Positions 25,756 to 34,608 of a stretch of DNA of 64,000 nucleotides are shown one piece after another; the first letter of the stretch is position 1; each line of letters opens with the position of its first letter. This DNA is from Cognatundibacterium squillarum (GTDB lineage: Bacteria; Pseudomonadota; Gammaproteobacteria; Burkholderiales; Burkholderiaceae_D): NCBI RefSeq assembly GCF_014652435.1, contig NZ_BMYU01000003.1:62001-126000 (forward strand), in the 5' to 3' direction. The notes beneath the pieces were generated by a model. The model saw only the letters and a list, made by a program, of their open reading frames with translations. It searched no databases and had not been told where the DNA came from. Position numbers and translations under genes: made by a program.

Positions 25756-28068
25756 ATGTCTGTCACAATGAAACAATTGCTGCATCCGGTAAACGGATTC
25801 TTAGAGCGCATGACTTTACGCAACAAGCTGCTCAGTGTTTTTATTCTGTTTGTCGTTCCATTAATCATTCTCAGTTTCAGCCTGTTTCAAAAGAATCAGT
25901 CGGACCTGAACATAACCCTGTCCGAGGCAGAGGGGTCCGCGATCAGTCATCAGATCATGCAATTGATTGTGACTACACAACAACACCGTGGCACAGTCAA
26001 CCTGTCATTCTCCGGTGAAACGGTGACTAATAAACTGCAATCCTTGCGTCAGCAATTACAAAAAAATATCGGGGATCTGGATAGCAGTGATGCACAGTTA
26101 AAAGACTGGAAACTGATATCTCTTTGGCAGGATGCACGCAGCAAGCTGCAAGCTCTGGCCGAGGGAAAGACTGCTGACAATGCAGGCGCCAGCCTGAGCC
26201 AGCATACCTTACTGATTAATGATCTGATGACTCTGAACTACCGGGTTGCCGAATCCAGTGGATTGTTACTGGATCCGTCTGCCGACAGCTATTTCCTGAT
26301 GGATCTGGCCATCCTCAAACTGCCTGCATGGATAGAAGAAATTGCACTGATACGCGGTAAGGGTGCCGGGCTGATTCGCTCAGGGAAAGTCACTACCGCG
26401 GAGAAGTCCGGCTTGCTGGCGCAAATCAAGTCCGTCGAAAAAATGTTACAACTGGTCAGTCTGTCAGAAGGCTCACTGGAACGCGCTGGTTTGAGCCTGC
26501 CACCGGAAGCAAAGAACGCGAAATCCGAAACTCAGGCGTTTCTGACACTGGCAGCCAATGCGTTTGGTGCGGAAGAAGTACACGGTGACGCGACTGCCTA
26601 TTTTCAGAACGGCACCCGCACAATTGACAGCGTACTGGTGTTGCAGAAAAACTACCAGCAGCAACTGGAAGAACGGCTCGAACAAAGGGTGGTAACCCAG
26701 CGTTCTGAACGTAACTGGCAACTTGCGATCATTATTATCAGTTTGGGTTTAGCCTGTTATCTGATTACTGCCGTGTATATCAATATTCTGCGTACCACAC
26801 GCATTCTGCAAAAATCCGTCGCCGGTGCAGCGACCGGCGACCTGACCCGCGCCGTTGATATACATGGTGTTGATGAAGTGGCGACGACCGCACAAGAGTT
26901 TGAGAAGATGACGCTGAGTCTGTCCGGGATTGTAGCGAACGTACGCTCAAATGCGAACGTCGTGCATCAGTTAGGCATCGACTTATCCGGTGGCATTCAG
27001 GATTTATCCGTACGTACTGAGCAGCAGGCATCCAGTCTGGAGCAAACATCGGCCAGCATTGAAGATTTGTCCGATACCGTGCGGCACAATGCACAGAGTG
27101 CAACTGCCGTGGATCAGCTTGCCAATCAGGTTCGCCAGATTGCGGAGTCCGGTCGTCAAACCATGCTCGGCGCAGTGCAGTCGATGCAGGGAATACAAAG
27201 TAGTGCCGCGAAGGTACAGGAAATCATCAGCATCATTGATGGCATTGCATTTCAAACCAATATTCTGGCGCTGAATGCCGCAGTCGAAGCCGCCAGAGCC
27301 GGTGAACAGGGTCGGGGATTTGCGGTGGTGGCATCTGAAGTGCGCAGTCTGGCGCAACGCAGTGCACAGTCATCCCGCGAAATCCGCTCGCTGATCGATG
27401 AGTCTGTGCGTCAGGTTGATCACGGCGTGAAAGAAATTCATCACGTGAATCAGACGCTGGAAGATATCGTCAAAGGCATCCGCGAACTGGCATCCAATAT
27501 CAATGCCATTTCAACAGCCTCGGTCAGTCAGAGCGACAGCCTGCAACAAATCAATGAAGCCCTGCATCATCTGGATGAAATCACACAAAGTAATGCGACC
27601 TTGTCAGAACGTGCCAAGCAGGTTGCCGGGCAACTGGAAGAGCGCTCTCAGCAACTGGCCAGTTCGGTCAGCAATTTCCGCCTGCGTCAGGGAACCGCTG
27701 ATGAAGCCCACGCCATGGTGCAGAACGCAGTCCGCGCATACCATAACAATCCGCGACAAACTTTGAATCAGATTACCGAAAACCATCAGCAAGCCTTTGT
27801 AGACCGCGATATGTACGTGTTTGCCTTCAACCGTCAGGGTGAATACCTGGCTTTCGGCGGCAACCCGTCCAAACTGCGGGTTAGTCTGATGAATCTGCCC
27901 GGACTGGACGGACAAAAATTAGTAGAAGATGCCTTTGCATTGCCGCAGACCGGTGGCTGGGTGGATTATCAGATCACCAATCCGTCTACCGGGCGGGTCG
28001 AACATAAAACCTCGTATATCGAAGCGGTCAGTGATGATCTGGTGATAGGCTGCGGCGTCTATAAATAA
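25756..28068 (+). CDS. Methyl-accepting chemotaxis protein with C-terminal cytoplasmic Cache-like domain
   Basis: A 770-residue chemoreceptor. Order: TM1 (about 24-45), a large helical periplasmic region (46-320) with a NIT-like '[16 protein letters not shown]' helix, TM2 (321-343), HAMP, then the signalling hairpin with the conserved tip '[20 protein letters not shown]' continuing '[20 protein letters not shown]' (about 490-535). After the signalling domain, residues about 648-770 form a single Cache-like sensor: '[20 protein letters not shown]', '[21 protein letters not shown]', 'VIGCGVYK'. This domain is usually periplasmic and N-terminal. ATG 25756 follows CCGGAGG; 34 upstream codons are open but have no such site. 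Signal unknown. Confidence 0.88.
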   Translation: MSVTMKQLLHPVNGFLERMTLRNKLLSVFILFVVPLIILSFSLFQKNQSDLNITLSEAEGSAISHQIMQLIVTTQQHRGTVNLSFSGETVTNKLQSLRQQLQKNIGDLDSSDAQLKDWKLISLWQDARSKLQALAEGKTADNAGASLSQHTLLINDLMTLNYRVAESSGLLLDPSADSYFLMDLAILKLPAWIEEIALIRGKGAGLIRSGKVTTAEKSGLLAQIKSVEKMLQLVSLSEGSLERAGLSLPPEAKNAKSETQAFLTLAANAFGAEEVHGDATAYFQNGTRTIDSVLVLQKNYQQQLEERLEQRVVTQRSERNWQLAIIIISLGLACYLITAVYINILRTTRILQKSVAGAATGDLTRAVDIHGVDEVATTAQEFEKMTLSLSGIVANVRSNANVVHQLGIDLSGGIQDLSVRTEQQASSLEQTSASIEDLSDTVRHNAQSATAVDQLANQVRQIAESGRQTMLGAVQSMQGIQSSAAKVQEIISIIDGIAFQTNILALNAAVEAARAGEQGRGFAVVASEVRSLAQRSAQSSREIRSLIDESVRQVDHGVKEIHHVNQTLEDIVKGIRELASNINAISTASVSQSDSLQQINEALHHLDEITQSNATLSERAKQVAGQLEERSQQLASSVSNFRLRQGTADEAHAMVQNAVRAYHNNPRQTLNQITENHQQAFVDRDMYVFAFNRQGEYLAFGGNPSKLRVSLMNLPGLDGQKLVEDAFALPQTGGWVDYQITNPSTGRVEHKTSYIEAVSDDLVIGCGVYK

Positions 28069-28125
28069 ACCCGGGAATCCGGCTTATTACGCAGCACGCC
28101 GTTGGTACCTAGCGAACGATGGCAG

Positions 28126-28219
28126 ACAGCAGAAATCGTCATGCTGCGATTCGGCAGACCCGGACTTTCTGCCGGCGAGCGCCGTATCATTATGCTGAAC
28201 TCCGCATCAGGTCATGTTC
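28126..28219 (+). repeat. Copy 2 of the dispersed 65-bp-period repeat (most diverged)
   Basis: ACAGCAGAAATCGTC at 28126 corresponds to the unit start, the core CCCGGACTTTCTGCCGGCGA is intact and the second unit begins TATGCTGAACTCCGCA at 28191, again 65 bp on. It lies between the convergent chemoreceptor and outer-membrane protein genes. Confidence 0.75.
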
Positions 28220-28254
28220 AGGGCCATAAAAGGTGGCCGCGAGCTAAAGCGCAA

Positions 28255-28296
28255 TAAAAAACACCGCTAGCCATATTCGGGCAGCGGTGTTTTTTG
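28255..28296. terminator. Bidirectional terminator
   Basis: AAAAAACACCGCT and AGCGGTGTTTTTT flank a 14-base loop between the convergent chemoreceptor and porin-like genes and can serve both. Confidence 0.85.
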
Positions 28297-28355
28297 TTCA
28301 GCCTGCAGCAAAACCAGTTTGCTGTCTGTCAGTCCCTGAAAGCTCAGGGCCGGGA

Positions 28356-28841
28356 TCAGAAGGAGTAATGAACGCCAACGCTGAAGTTTTTAGTGTCGCT
28401 TGCAGGACGCTGGTATTCAGCACGGATACCAACTTCTTTGTTTACCTGGAAGTTCACGCCAACGCCGTACAGTGCGCCGGAAGTGGAAGAAGTAACGGTT
28501 GTGTTACCGGCAGAAGCACTTGCGCTCAGGTTGTTGTAACCCAGACGTGCGAATACGGAGAATTCTTTGCTCACTGGAACGATACCCAGAACGGACAGGC
28601 CAGTCTGAGTTACGTTAACGCTGTTCCATTTAGTCAGGTGACGGAAATTTGCTTCTGCTGCAACGTTGTCGTTGAATTTGTAACCACCGAAAATGCCGTA
28701 GCTCAGCTTGTCCGCACCGTCCAGACCGTCAACTTTAGTGTTACCGATATCTGCGCCAGCGTAGAAAGCGTTGTTGGATTGTGCTTGTGCGGAAGCGAAT
28801 GCAGCAACCAGAGTCAGTGCGACAGCAACTTTTTTCAACAT
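28356..28841 (-). CDS. Opacity-type outer-membrane beta-barrel protein (OmpA-like barrel)
   Basis: From the ATG at 28841 the protein has 161 residues, with signal peptide MLKKVAVALTLVAAFASAQA. The mature part begins 'SNNAFYAGADIGNTKVDG' and shows regular amphipathic strands ('YGIFGGYKFNDNVAAEANFRHL', 'FARLGYNNLSAS', 'GIRAEYQRP') ending in 'FSVGVHYSF', with the C-terminal Phe expected for BAM-assembled barrels. This fits an eight-stranded opacity/OmpW-OmpA-like porin. Two codons upstream is another ATG, but the AAGGA site is correctly spaced only from 28841. A paralogue lies 233 bp upstream. Function unknown; surface protein. Confidence 0.82.
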   Translation of the reverse strand: MLKKVAVALTLVAAFASAQAQSNNAFYAGADIGNTKVDGLDGADKLSYGIFGGYKFNDNVAAEANFRHLTKWNSVNVTQTGLSVLGIVPVSKEFSVFARLGYNNLSASASAGNTTVTSSTSGALYGVGVNFQVNKEVGIRAEYQRPASDTKNFSVGVHYSF

Positions 28842-29015
28842 GATCATTCCTTAGAAAAACATTAATCAGGGGCGCGATTCTAAGGAAGAAAAACCATGTA
28901 CATCAAGCAATTTATTGCTTTTTTACTTATTTTTTGTGGATTTACAACACAATTTCCGTCAAACGGTAAAAAAATGTATAACCTATGCAAATCATAAAAA
29001 TAATATGCTAAACAA

Positions 29016-29046
29016 ATAAAAAAGAGCGGCATAGCCGCTCTTTTTA
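29016..29046 (-). terminator. Terminator of the second outer-membrane protein gene
   Basis: GAGCGGC-ata-GCCGCTC with A and T tracts on either side, 29 bp past the stop at 29075. Confidence 0.88.
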
Positions 29047-29074
29047 TTTGCCGGATGCTGACCAGTGGCCGCAA

Positions 29075-29524
29075 TCAGAACGAGTAATGCACTGCTGCGT
29101 TCACGTTCTGGAATTCAGATTGCGGACGTGCGATTTCGAAGCGTACACCAACTTGTTTGTTGTACTGATAGTTCACGCCGACTGCGCCCATACGGCCATC
29201 TTCACCGGATACGCCTTTCAGTTTTTGATAAGACTGGCCCAGACGGATGTAAGGACGGAACTGGTCTACCGGTACGGAGAACAGTGCGGAAACAGTCGTG
29301 TGGCTGAAGTCGCTGGCGTAACGGGTGTAACCGATTTCTGCGCCGACGAAGTCATTGAACTGGTAGCCGGCGAACACGCCTTTGCTGGTTTTACGCACGC
29401 CGTCTGTACCGAACAGACGGGAAGTACCGATATCGGCACCTGCGTAGAAAGAAGAAACGGATTGTGCCTGTGCTGCACTTGCTGCTGCGATCAGAGCGAT
29501 CGCGATTGCTGCTTTTTTCAACAT
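29075..29524 (-). CDS. Opacity-type outer-membrane beta-barrel protein, tandem paralogue
   Basis: A 149-residue exported protein: signal peptide MLKKAAIAIALIAAASAAQA, then 'QSVSSFYAGADIGTSRLFG', which closely follows the opening of the neighbour at 28356. Barrel-like strands 'GVFAGYQFNDFVGAEIGYTRYA', 'PYIRLGQSYQKLKG' and 'VGVRFEIARPQ' follow, ending in 'NAAVHYSF' with terminal Phe. The pair arose by tandem duplication but each gene has its own terminator, so they may be expressed under different conditions. Outer-membrane location is confident; role unknown. Confidence 0.82.
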   Translation of the reverse strand: MLKKAAIAIALIAAASAAQAQSVSSFYAGADIGTSRLFGTDGVRKTSKGVFAGYQFNDFVGAEIGYTRYASDFSHTTVSALFSVPVDQFRPYIRLGQSYQKLKGVSGEDGRMGAVGVNYQYNKQVGVRFEIARPQSEFQNVNAAVHYSF

Positions 29525-29751
29525 CTGAGTAATTCCAAAACTAAAAATGAGGCGCGATTATAACGACAAAGCCGCAAATGACCACGAAAACTGCACAATA
29601 TATCGGCATCTTCTGCGTTTTCGCATGCGGACGACGCGGCAGAGCAGCGCGCTGAACCGGATTCAACATGGCCGGGAACAGTCGGAAAATTCGGATTGAA
29701 TTCCATGGTTTTGCGCAAAATTCCCGCATGTTGTCGGGCTATAATCTGCAC

Positions 29752-30603
29752 ATGAACATCAAATTCACCAAAATGCATGGCGCCGGCAATGATTTCATTG
29801 TGATCGACGCCACCCGTGCGCCACTGAACCTGAGCGCGGCCCAGTGGCAGCGTCTGGCAGACCGTCGTTTCGGCATCGGCGCGGATCAGATTCTGATTGT
29901 GGAAAGCGCATCCTCGCCGGATGTGGATTTCCGCTACCGGATTTTCAATGCCGACGGCAGCGAAGTCGAACAGTGCGGCAATGGTTCGCGCGCGTTTGTG
30001 CGTTTCGTGACTGAAAAAGGTCTGACCAGTAAATCCGCAATCCGTGTCGAAACCATGTCCGGTGTGATTGAGCCGCGACTGGAAGCCGACGGCAGTATCA
30101 CGGTGGACATGGGCGCGCCGGAACTGACGCCGGAAAAAGTGCCGTTCAACAGCACTGGTCTGGATGCGCAAATACAGGGACGTGATCCGCTCTGGCCTTT
30201 GCAGATCAACGGCAAGCAAGTGCTGGTGTCGGTGGTATCGATGGGCAACCCGCATGCGGTGCAGGTGGTGGAAGACAGCGAAGCCTTTCCGGTCGCTGCC
30301 GACGGGCCGCTGATTGAACACCATGAACGCTTTCCGCGCCGTGTGAATGCGGGCTTTATGCAAGTGAAGGATCGTCACCATATCCGTTTGCGCGTGTATG
30401 AACGCGGTGCCGGTGAAACACTGGCTTGCGGCACCGGTGCCTGCGCTGCTGTCGTGGCCGGTATCCGTCGCGGCTTGCTGGACAGTCCGGTGCGTGTCAC
30501 CACGCATGGCGGTGAATTGCAGATTGCCTGGGCCGGTGAAGGTCATTCCGTGTTTCTGAGCGGTCCGGCTGTCACCGTGTTTGAAGGCGAAATCACGCTC
30601 TGA
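29752..30603 (+). CDS. dapF: Diaminopimelate epimerase DapF
   Basis: DapF interconverts LL- and meso-diaminopimelate for lysine and peptidoglycan synthesis. From the ATG at 29752 it starts '[20 protein letters not shown]'. Both catalytic cysteines are present: '[13 protein letters not shown]' and '[14 protein letters not shown]'. '[12 protein letters not shown]' is also conserved. 283 residues is normal for the family. It is the first gene of a dapF-DUF484-xerC block that is widely conserved in proteobacteria. An open frame reaches back to 29668 but the family start is at 29752. Confidence 0.96.
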   Translation: MNIKFTKMHGAGNDFIVIDATRAPLNLSAAQWQRLADRRFGIGADQILIVESASSPDVDFRYRIFNADGSEVEQCGNGSRAFVRFVTEKGLTSKSAIRVETMSGVIEPRLEADGSITVDMGAPELTPEKVPFNSTGLDAQIQGRDPLWPLQINGKQVLVSVVSMGNPHAVQVVEDSEAFPVAADGPLIEHHERFPRRVNAGFMQVKDRHHIRLRVYERGAGETLACGTGACAAVVAGIRRGLLDSPVRVTTHGGELQIAWAGEGHSVFLSGPAVTVFEGEITL

Positions 30604-30650
30604 TCTTTTGTGCCCGCTGCGGCGGGCTGATTCTTCTGATAATCAACGCA

Positions 30651-31310
30651 ATGAATTCCTCTGAAATTGTTACCTATCTGCTGGAAAATCCGCAGTTTTT
30701 TGAAGAGCACGCTGAATTACTGAGTACCGTGCGCCTGACCAGCCCGGTGATGGGAAAAGCGATTTCCCTGCAGGAGCGCCAGATGGAAGTGGTGCGTGAC
30801 AAATACCGCACACTGGAATTAAAACTGTCGGATCTGATGCGCAATGCGGAAAGCAATCTGGATATCAGCCAGAAATTCCAGCGCTGGACCCGCGAACTGC
30901 TGCAAACCCGTAACGATATCGATTTGCCGCACGTACTGACCCAGAGCATGAAAGATATTTTCGGTCTGCCGCATGCCACGCTGCGCGTCTGGAATGTGAC
31001 GCCGGAATTTGCGCACGGCTGGTTTGCCGAAGCGGTCAGCGATGATGCGCGTTTGTTTGCCAAAGGTCTCAACGCGCCGTTCTGCGGTCCGAATCAGGAT
31101 TTCGAAGCCGCACGCTGGCTGGAAGGTGAAACGCCGGTTGCGTCGGTAGCGATGCTGCCGCTGCGCAGCGCCGCCGGTGCGCCGGTATTTGGTTTGCTGG
31201 TGCTCGGTTCCGATGATGCATCGCGCTATACCAAAGACATGGCAACCGATTTTCTGGTGCAGATTGCCGATACTGCGGCAGCCGCACTGCATTTCCTGAC
31301 GCAACACTGA
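30651..31310 (+). CDS. DUF484 family protein
   Basis: A 219-residue cytoplasmic protein. The N-terminus, 'VTYLLENPQFFEEHAELLST' and 'GKAISLQERQMEVVRDKYR', is the DUF484 signature; a helical coiled segment leads into a GAF-like C-terminal part ('LPHATLRVWNVTPEFAHGWF', 'GLLVLGSDDASRYTKDMATDFL'). DUF484 genes stand between dapF and xerC in many gammaproteobacteria and betaproteobacteria, as here, with 47 bp and 11 bp gaps. The molecular role is not established. Confidence 0.88.
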   Translation: MNSSEIVTYLLENPQFFEEHAELLSTVRLTSPVMGKAISLQERQMEVVRDKYRTLELKLSDLMRNAESNLDISQKFQRWTRELLQTRNDIDLPHVLTQSMKDIFGLPHATLRVWNVTPEFAHGWFAEAVSDDARLFAKGLNAPFCGPNQDFEAARWLEGETPVASVAMLPLRSAAGAPVFGLLVLGSDDASRYTKDMATDFLVQIADTAAAALHFLTQH

Positions 31311-31321
31311 TCTGAGATTCC

Positions 31322-32239
31322 GTGGGACTGAGCGCTGATTTTCAAAGCTATCTCAGTCAGTTACGCTTTGAGCGCAAACTGTCTGAACGTACCGTCGATG
31401 CGTACACCCGCGATCTGGCCTTGCTGGAAACCCTGCTTGAAGGCCAGTCTTATCTGCAGCTGCAAACCGCGCAGGCGCGCCGTCTGGTCGCCAGACTGCA
31501 TCAGCGTGCGCTGAATCCGCGCAGCATTGCGCGCATTCTGTCCGGCTGGCGCGGTTTTTATCAGTGGCTGTGTGAACAGGACAAACTGGCGGCGAATCCG
31601 CTGCTCGGCGTGCGTCCGCCCAAAATCCGCAAACCCTTACCGGAAGCACTTTCCGTGGATGATGCGGTGCGTCTGGTTGCCAGCGGATCGGATGAAACGC
31701 CGGATGATCTGGCGAATAAAGCCATGTTTGAACTGCTGTATTCCAGCGGTCTGCGCGTATCGGAACTGTGTTCGCTGGATGTGACTGCGGTGCGCGACGG
31801 TGATTACCAGTCAGCGGGCTGGATTGATTTCAGCGAAGGCATGGTGATGGTCACCGGTAAAGGCAATAAGCAGCGCATGGTGCCGGTTGGCAAGGCAGCG
31901 CTGCAGGCGCTGCGGCTGTGGCTGGATGCACGTGGCGAACGCCTCGGTCACGATCCTTACCCGCTGTTTTTAAGTCAGCGCGGCAAACGCATCACACCGC
32001 GCATGGTGCAGCAACGCATCAAACAACATGCGCAAATGCTGGGGATTCCGGCCGATGTGCATCCGCATATGATGCGCCACTCGTTTGCATCGCACATGCT
32101 GCAATCGTCCGGCGATTTGCGTGCCGTGCAGGAAATGCTGGGACACAGTTCGCTGGCATCGACGCAGGTCTACACCGCACTCGATTTTCAGCATCTGGCG
32201 GCGGTCTACGATAAAGCCCATCCGCGCGCGAAAAAGTAA
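31322..32239 (+). CDS. xerC: Tyrosine recombinase XerC
   Basis: XerC, with XerD, resolves chromosome dimers at dif. The protein (305 residues, GTG start) has an N-terminal SAM-like domain ('FQSYLSQLRFERKLSERTV') and a catalytic domain containing the full set: Arg in 'LYSSGLRVSELCSL', Lys in 'VTGKGNKQRMVPVG', HxxR in 'HPHMMRHSFASHML', His in 'MLGHSSLASTQ' and Tyr in 'TQVYTALDF'. The gene follows DUF484 by 11 bp. Location next to dapF strongly supports XerC rather than a phage integrase. Confidence 0.95.
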   Translation: MGLSADFQSYLSQLRFERKLSERTVDAYTRDLALLETLLEGQSYLQLQTAQARRLVARLHQRALNPRSIARILSGWRGFYQWLCEQDKLAANPLLGVRPPKIRKPLPEALSVDDAVRLVASGSDETPDDLANKAMFELLYSSGLRVSELCSLDVTAVRDGDYQSAGWIDFSEGMVMVTGKGNKQRMVPVGKAALQALRLWLDARGERLGHDPYPLFLSQRGKRITPRMVQQRIKQHAQMLGIPADVHPHMMRHSFASHMLQSSGDLRAVQEMLGHSSLASTQVYTALDFQHLAAVYDKAHPRAKK

Positions 32240-32256
32240 TCATTCCAAAGTCTGAC

Positions 32257-32351
32257 TGTGCAGAAGTCCGCATTCGTGTTTCGCGGAGGCCCGGACTTTC
32301 TGCCGACGACAGCCGGATCGCTGTGCAGAACTCCGCAATTCGGCCATTTTC
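32257..32351 (+). repeat. Copy 3 of the dispersed 65-bp-period repeat
   Basis: TGTGCAGAAGTCCGCA at 32257 and TGTGCAGAACTCCGCA at 32322 are near-identical unit starts 65 bp apart. It begins 18 bp after the xerC stop. Confidence 0.9.
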
Positions 32352-32452
32352 TGCCGGTTTCCGGTCTGCTACCGGCTTGACGCTCGGTGCACCGCAGCGG
32401 AACATGCTTCATCCTGCTGCCATCGCCGCGCCATTCCGCCACTGCAACCGCC

Positions 32453-32728
32453 ATGACCCACCCTGAAAAACTGGCCGGACTCGGCCCGAAATCCCTGCAC
32501 ATGCTGCAAGCCATCGGCATAGAAAGCACGTCCGCATTTCTGGCCGCCGATGTGTATCTGTTGTACGCGCAGCTGAAAGCACGCTTCCCGGTCACCAGTC
32601 TGAACATGCTGTACGCGATGATCGGTGCGCAGGAAAACCGGCACTGGACTTCAGTGAAACAGGAAAGACGTACAGAGATTCTGCTGAAGCTGGATCAGAT
32701 GGGTCTCGCACCGCGAAAAAAGGCTTAA
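32453..32728 (+). CDS. TfoX C-terminal domain protein
   Basis: A 91-residue protein consisting only of a TfoX/Sxy C-terminal domain: 'LAGLGPKSLHMLQAIGIEST' (helix-hairpin-helix-like) followed by 'FPVTSLNMLYAMIGAQENRHW' and a basic tail. Stand-alone TfoX_C proteins are common in betaproteobacteria. Full-length TfoX activates competence genes; this one has no N-terminal domain, so a role in competence is only suggested. The gene is bracketed by two oppositely oriented copies of the dispersed repeat. The frame opens earlier, at 32387, without support. Confidence 0.78.
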   Translation: MTHPEKLAGLGPKSLHMLQAIGIESTSAFLAADVYLLYAQLKARFPVTSLNMLYAMIGAQENRHWTSVKQERRTEILLKLDQMGLAPRKKA

Positions 32729-32809
32729 ATGCGGTGTTCAGCACAGCAATCCGGCGCTCGTCGGCAGAAAGTCCGGCGCTCCGGAATTGCCGGATGCGGA
32801 GTTCTGCAC
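32727..32809 (-). repeat. Copy 4 of the dispersed 65-bp-period repeat, inverted
   Basis: Minus-strand copy. Reading leftwards, TGTGCAGAACTCCGCA starts at 32809 and TGTGCTGAACACCGCA at 32744, 65 bp apart. It begins at the stop codon of the TfoX_C gene, so with copy 3 it brackets that gene. Confidence 0.88.
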
Positions 32810-32882
32810 AAACAGGGATAAAAAAATGCCGGCGCACTGGCCGGCATCCGTGTTTCGCTGTCTGTGTTTTGGCTTCAGCAGA

Positions 32883-34367
32883 TTACAAGCCGCGTATCCA
32901 CGCCATGACGGCAGCGGTATCGCTGATATCGCCTTCAAACACCTTCGACGGTGTATGCGGTTCATTATTGCCACGCGGACGGTCACGGTACACTTTGGTC
33001 GGCAGATAGGCCTTGGCCGGATACGATGACATACTGATTTCAGAAATATCCATGTACACCGTGTCGCCCGACGTCTCACGCCCGACCTGAATACCGCCCA
33101 GCGCCTTCCAGAGATCCACCGCATCCAGACAAGCCGATGCACAGGTCTGGTCGGTCAGCACATAGACTTTTCCTTTGTACGGTGCGGGTGCCACATAGGA
33201 GGATGGCGCCCCGTCTTCGCCGCGCAGCACCGCCGGTTCGCGCCACAGTGTCAATCCCTGCGCCCTGGCATCCTTCAGTCCCTGCAATACCGCTTTCCAG
33301 TAAGTGACGGTTTCTTTGTCATAGCCCATCAGTCCGGCAAACATCATGTATTTATCCATGATTTTGATTTTTTCCTCGGACGGACGCCATTCCACATAGG
33401 CTTTTTTAGAAGGCTGATACGCAACAGCGTGTTCGCCCCAGATCGCGCGGGCCAGCAAGCGGCTGTAATGCGAAGAACCGCCGCCATTGCCGCGCAGATC
33501 CAGCACGATCGCATCGGTGGTTTGCAGGCGCGCCTGATCGGCAGCGAGTTTTTCCACATACTGATCGATGGTTTTCGCCGTTTCTTTGCCCGGGGTCGGG
33601 TCAAAATCACGCAGTGCAATTCTGAGCATATTCCCGCTGTACGCATACTCAAACTGTCCGCGATACGGACTGGTCAGCGCCTGTACCCGTTGCTGTGCAT
33701 CGGCTTCACTGATTTCGCGCCAGTTCAGCGTGACGGTTTTTTGTCCGCCACTGCCTTCAAACACACAGCTTTTCAGATCGCTGATATACGGATTACTGGT
33801 CTTCAGAAATAAGCGGTAACTCTGGCGGAAACGCTGCGACTGCAGGCTCCAGCGGCCATAAAAGCGCCCCACTCTGTCATTCAGTAAGGTCGCCGCATCG
33901 GTGCCATCACAGGACACGAGTACATCACCGGTGGCGGGCAGCGTTGCATCATCCGCACGTGACAACACCACTTGTTTGCCCAGACGTTCCGCCGTCAGAA
34001 AACCCGGCCAGAATCGCTGCTTAATCGCAGGCAGTTTGTCGTCGTAAGAATACGATAAATGGCCATCGTTGAAGGAAGCGACAAATTCACTCATCGCCCA
34101 GTAATAAGACCAGAAATCGGTTGCACTGTCGCTGCGCTGATTCAGCACCGCCAGTGCGGCATTCATACGGCTGACGAATTCCGGATTGCGCTCGTCATAG
34201 ATGCCGGGATGCACACGGGTAATCGCATCGTATAACTCTTTACCGTCGCCGCGCAGTTGCTGTTTCCAGTCGCGCTCACCACCGGACCACCAGCCAGCCT
34301 GCGCCGTCGCCATTCCGCTCAGGCCACTGACGACCATCAATGCTGCTGCCCACTGCTTTGCTGTCAT
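32883..34367 (-). CDS. Exported S41-family peptidase
   Basis: A 494-residue periplasmic protein with signal peptide 'MTAKQWAAALMVVSGLSGMA' cut near TAQAG. The C-terminal half is a tail-specific protease (S41) domain: 'AIVLDLRGNGGGSSHYSRLL' (oxyanion strand) and 'VYVLTDQTCASACLDAVDLW', where the Ser of CASAC is the expected nucleophile. The N-terminal half has no PDZ domain that I can see, unlike CtpA elsewhere in the window. ATG 34367 follows GGGGGAG. Monocistronic. Likely a peptidase of the S41 B-like group; substrate unknown. Confidence 0.8.
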   Translation of the reverse strand: MTAKQWAAALMVVSGLSGMATAQAGWWSGGERDWKQQLRGDGKELYDAITRVHPGIYDERNPEFVSRMNAALAVLNQRSDSATDFWSYYWAMSEFVASFNDGHLSYSYDDKLPAIKQRFWPGFLTAERLGKQVVLSRADDATLPATGDVLVSCDGTDAATLLNDRVGRFYGRWSLQSQRFRQSYRLFLKTSNPYISDLKSCVFEGSGGQKTVTLNWREISEADAQQRVQALTSPYRGQFEYAYSGNMLRIALRDFDPTPGKETAKTIDQYVEKLAADQARLQTTDAIVLDLRGNGGGSSHYSRLLARAIWGEHAVAYQPSKKAYVEWRPSEEKIKIMDKYMMFAGLMGYDKETVTYWKAVLQGLKDARAQGLTLWREPAVLRGEDGAPSSYVAPAPYKGKVYVLTDQTCASACLDAVDLWKALGGIQVGRETSGDTVYMDISEISMSSYPAKAYLPTKVYRDRPRGNNEPHTPSKVFEGDISDTAAVMAWIRGL

Positions 34368-34516
34368 GAAGTGCTCCCCCTTCTGATTTTTTCTTTGCAA
34401 AAGCTGCCACACCGGATGCCAGAGAATGCAATCTGCATAAATTAACTGTCAAGAAATTCAGATAAGCGCGTCGTATTTACGGTGCACTGCCTGCAGCAGG
34501 CGACAGGAAAGGCGGC

Positions 34517-34547
34517 AAAAAAAAAGAGGCGATCAGCGATCGCCTCC
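34517..34547 (-). terminator. Terminator of phoX-like gene
   Basis: GAGGCGATC-agc-GATCGCCTC, a 9-bp perfect stem; read leftwards it is followed by T9. It is 62 bp past the stop. Confidence 0.92.
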
Positions 34548-34608
34548 AAGGATACCGGAGAGTTGGTCAGCAGCCATGACGGCTGCTGTTGCTGCTGTGA
34601 CTTCAGCT

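Noticed and set aside
28287-28865. 192-codon open frame opposite the first outer-membrane protein gene
   Set aside because: Antisense of a beta-barrel gene with signal peptide; Cys/Val-rich artefact.
29518-30546. 342-codon open frame opposite dapF
   Set aside because: Entirely antisense to dapF with its two catalytic cysteines; product His/Arg-rich with no family pattern.
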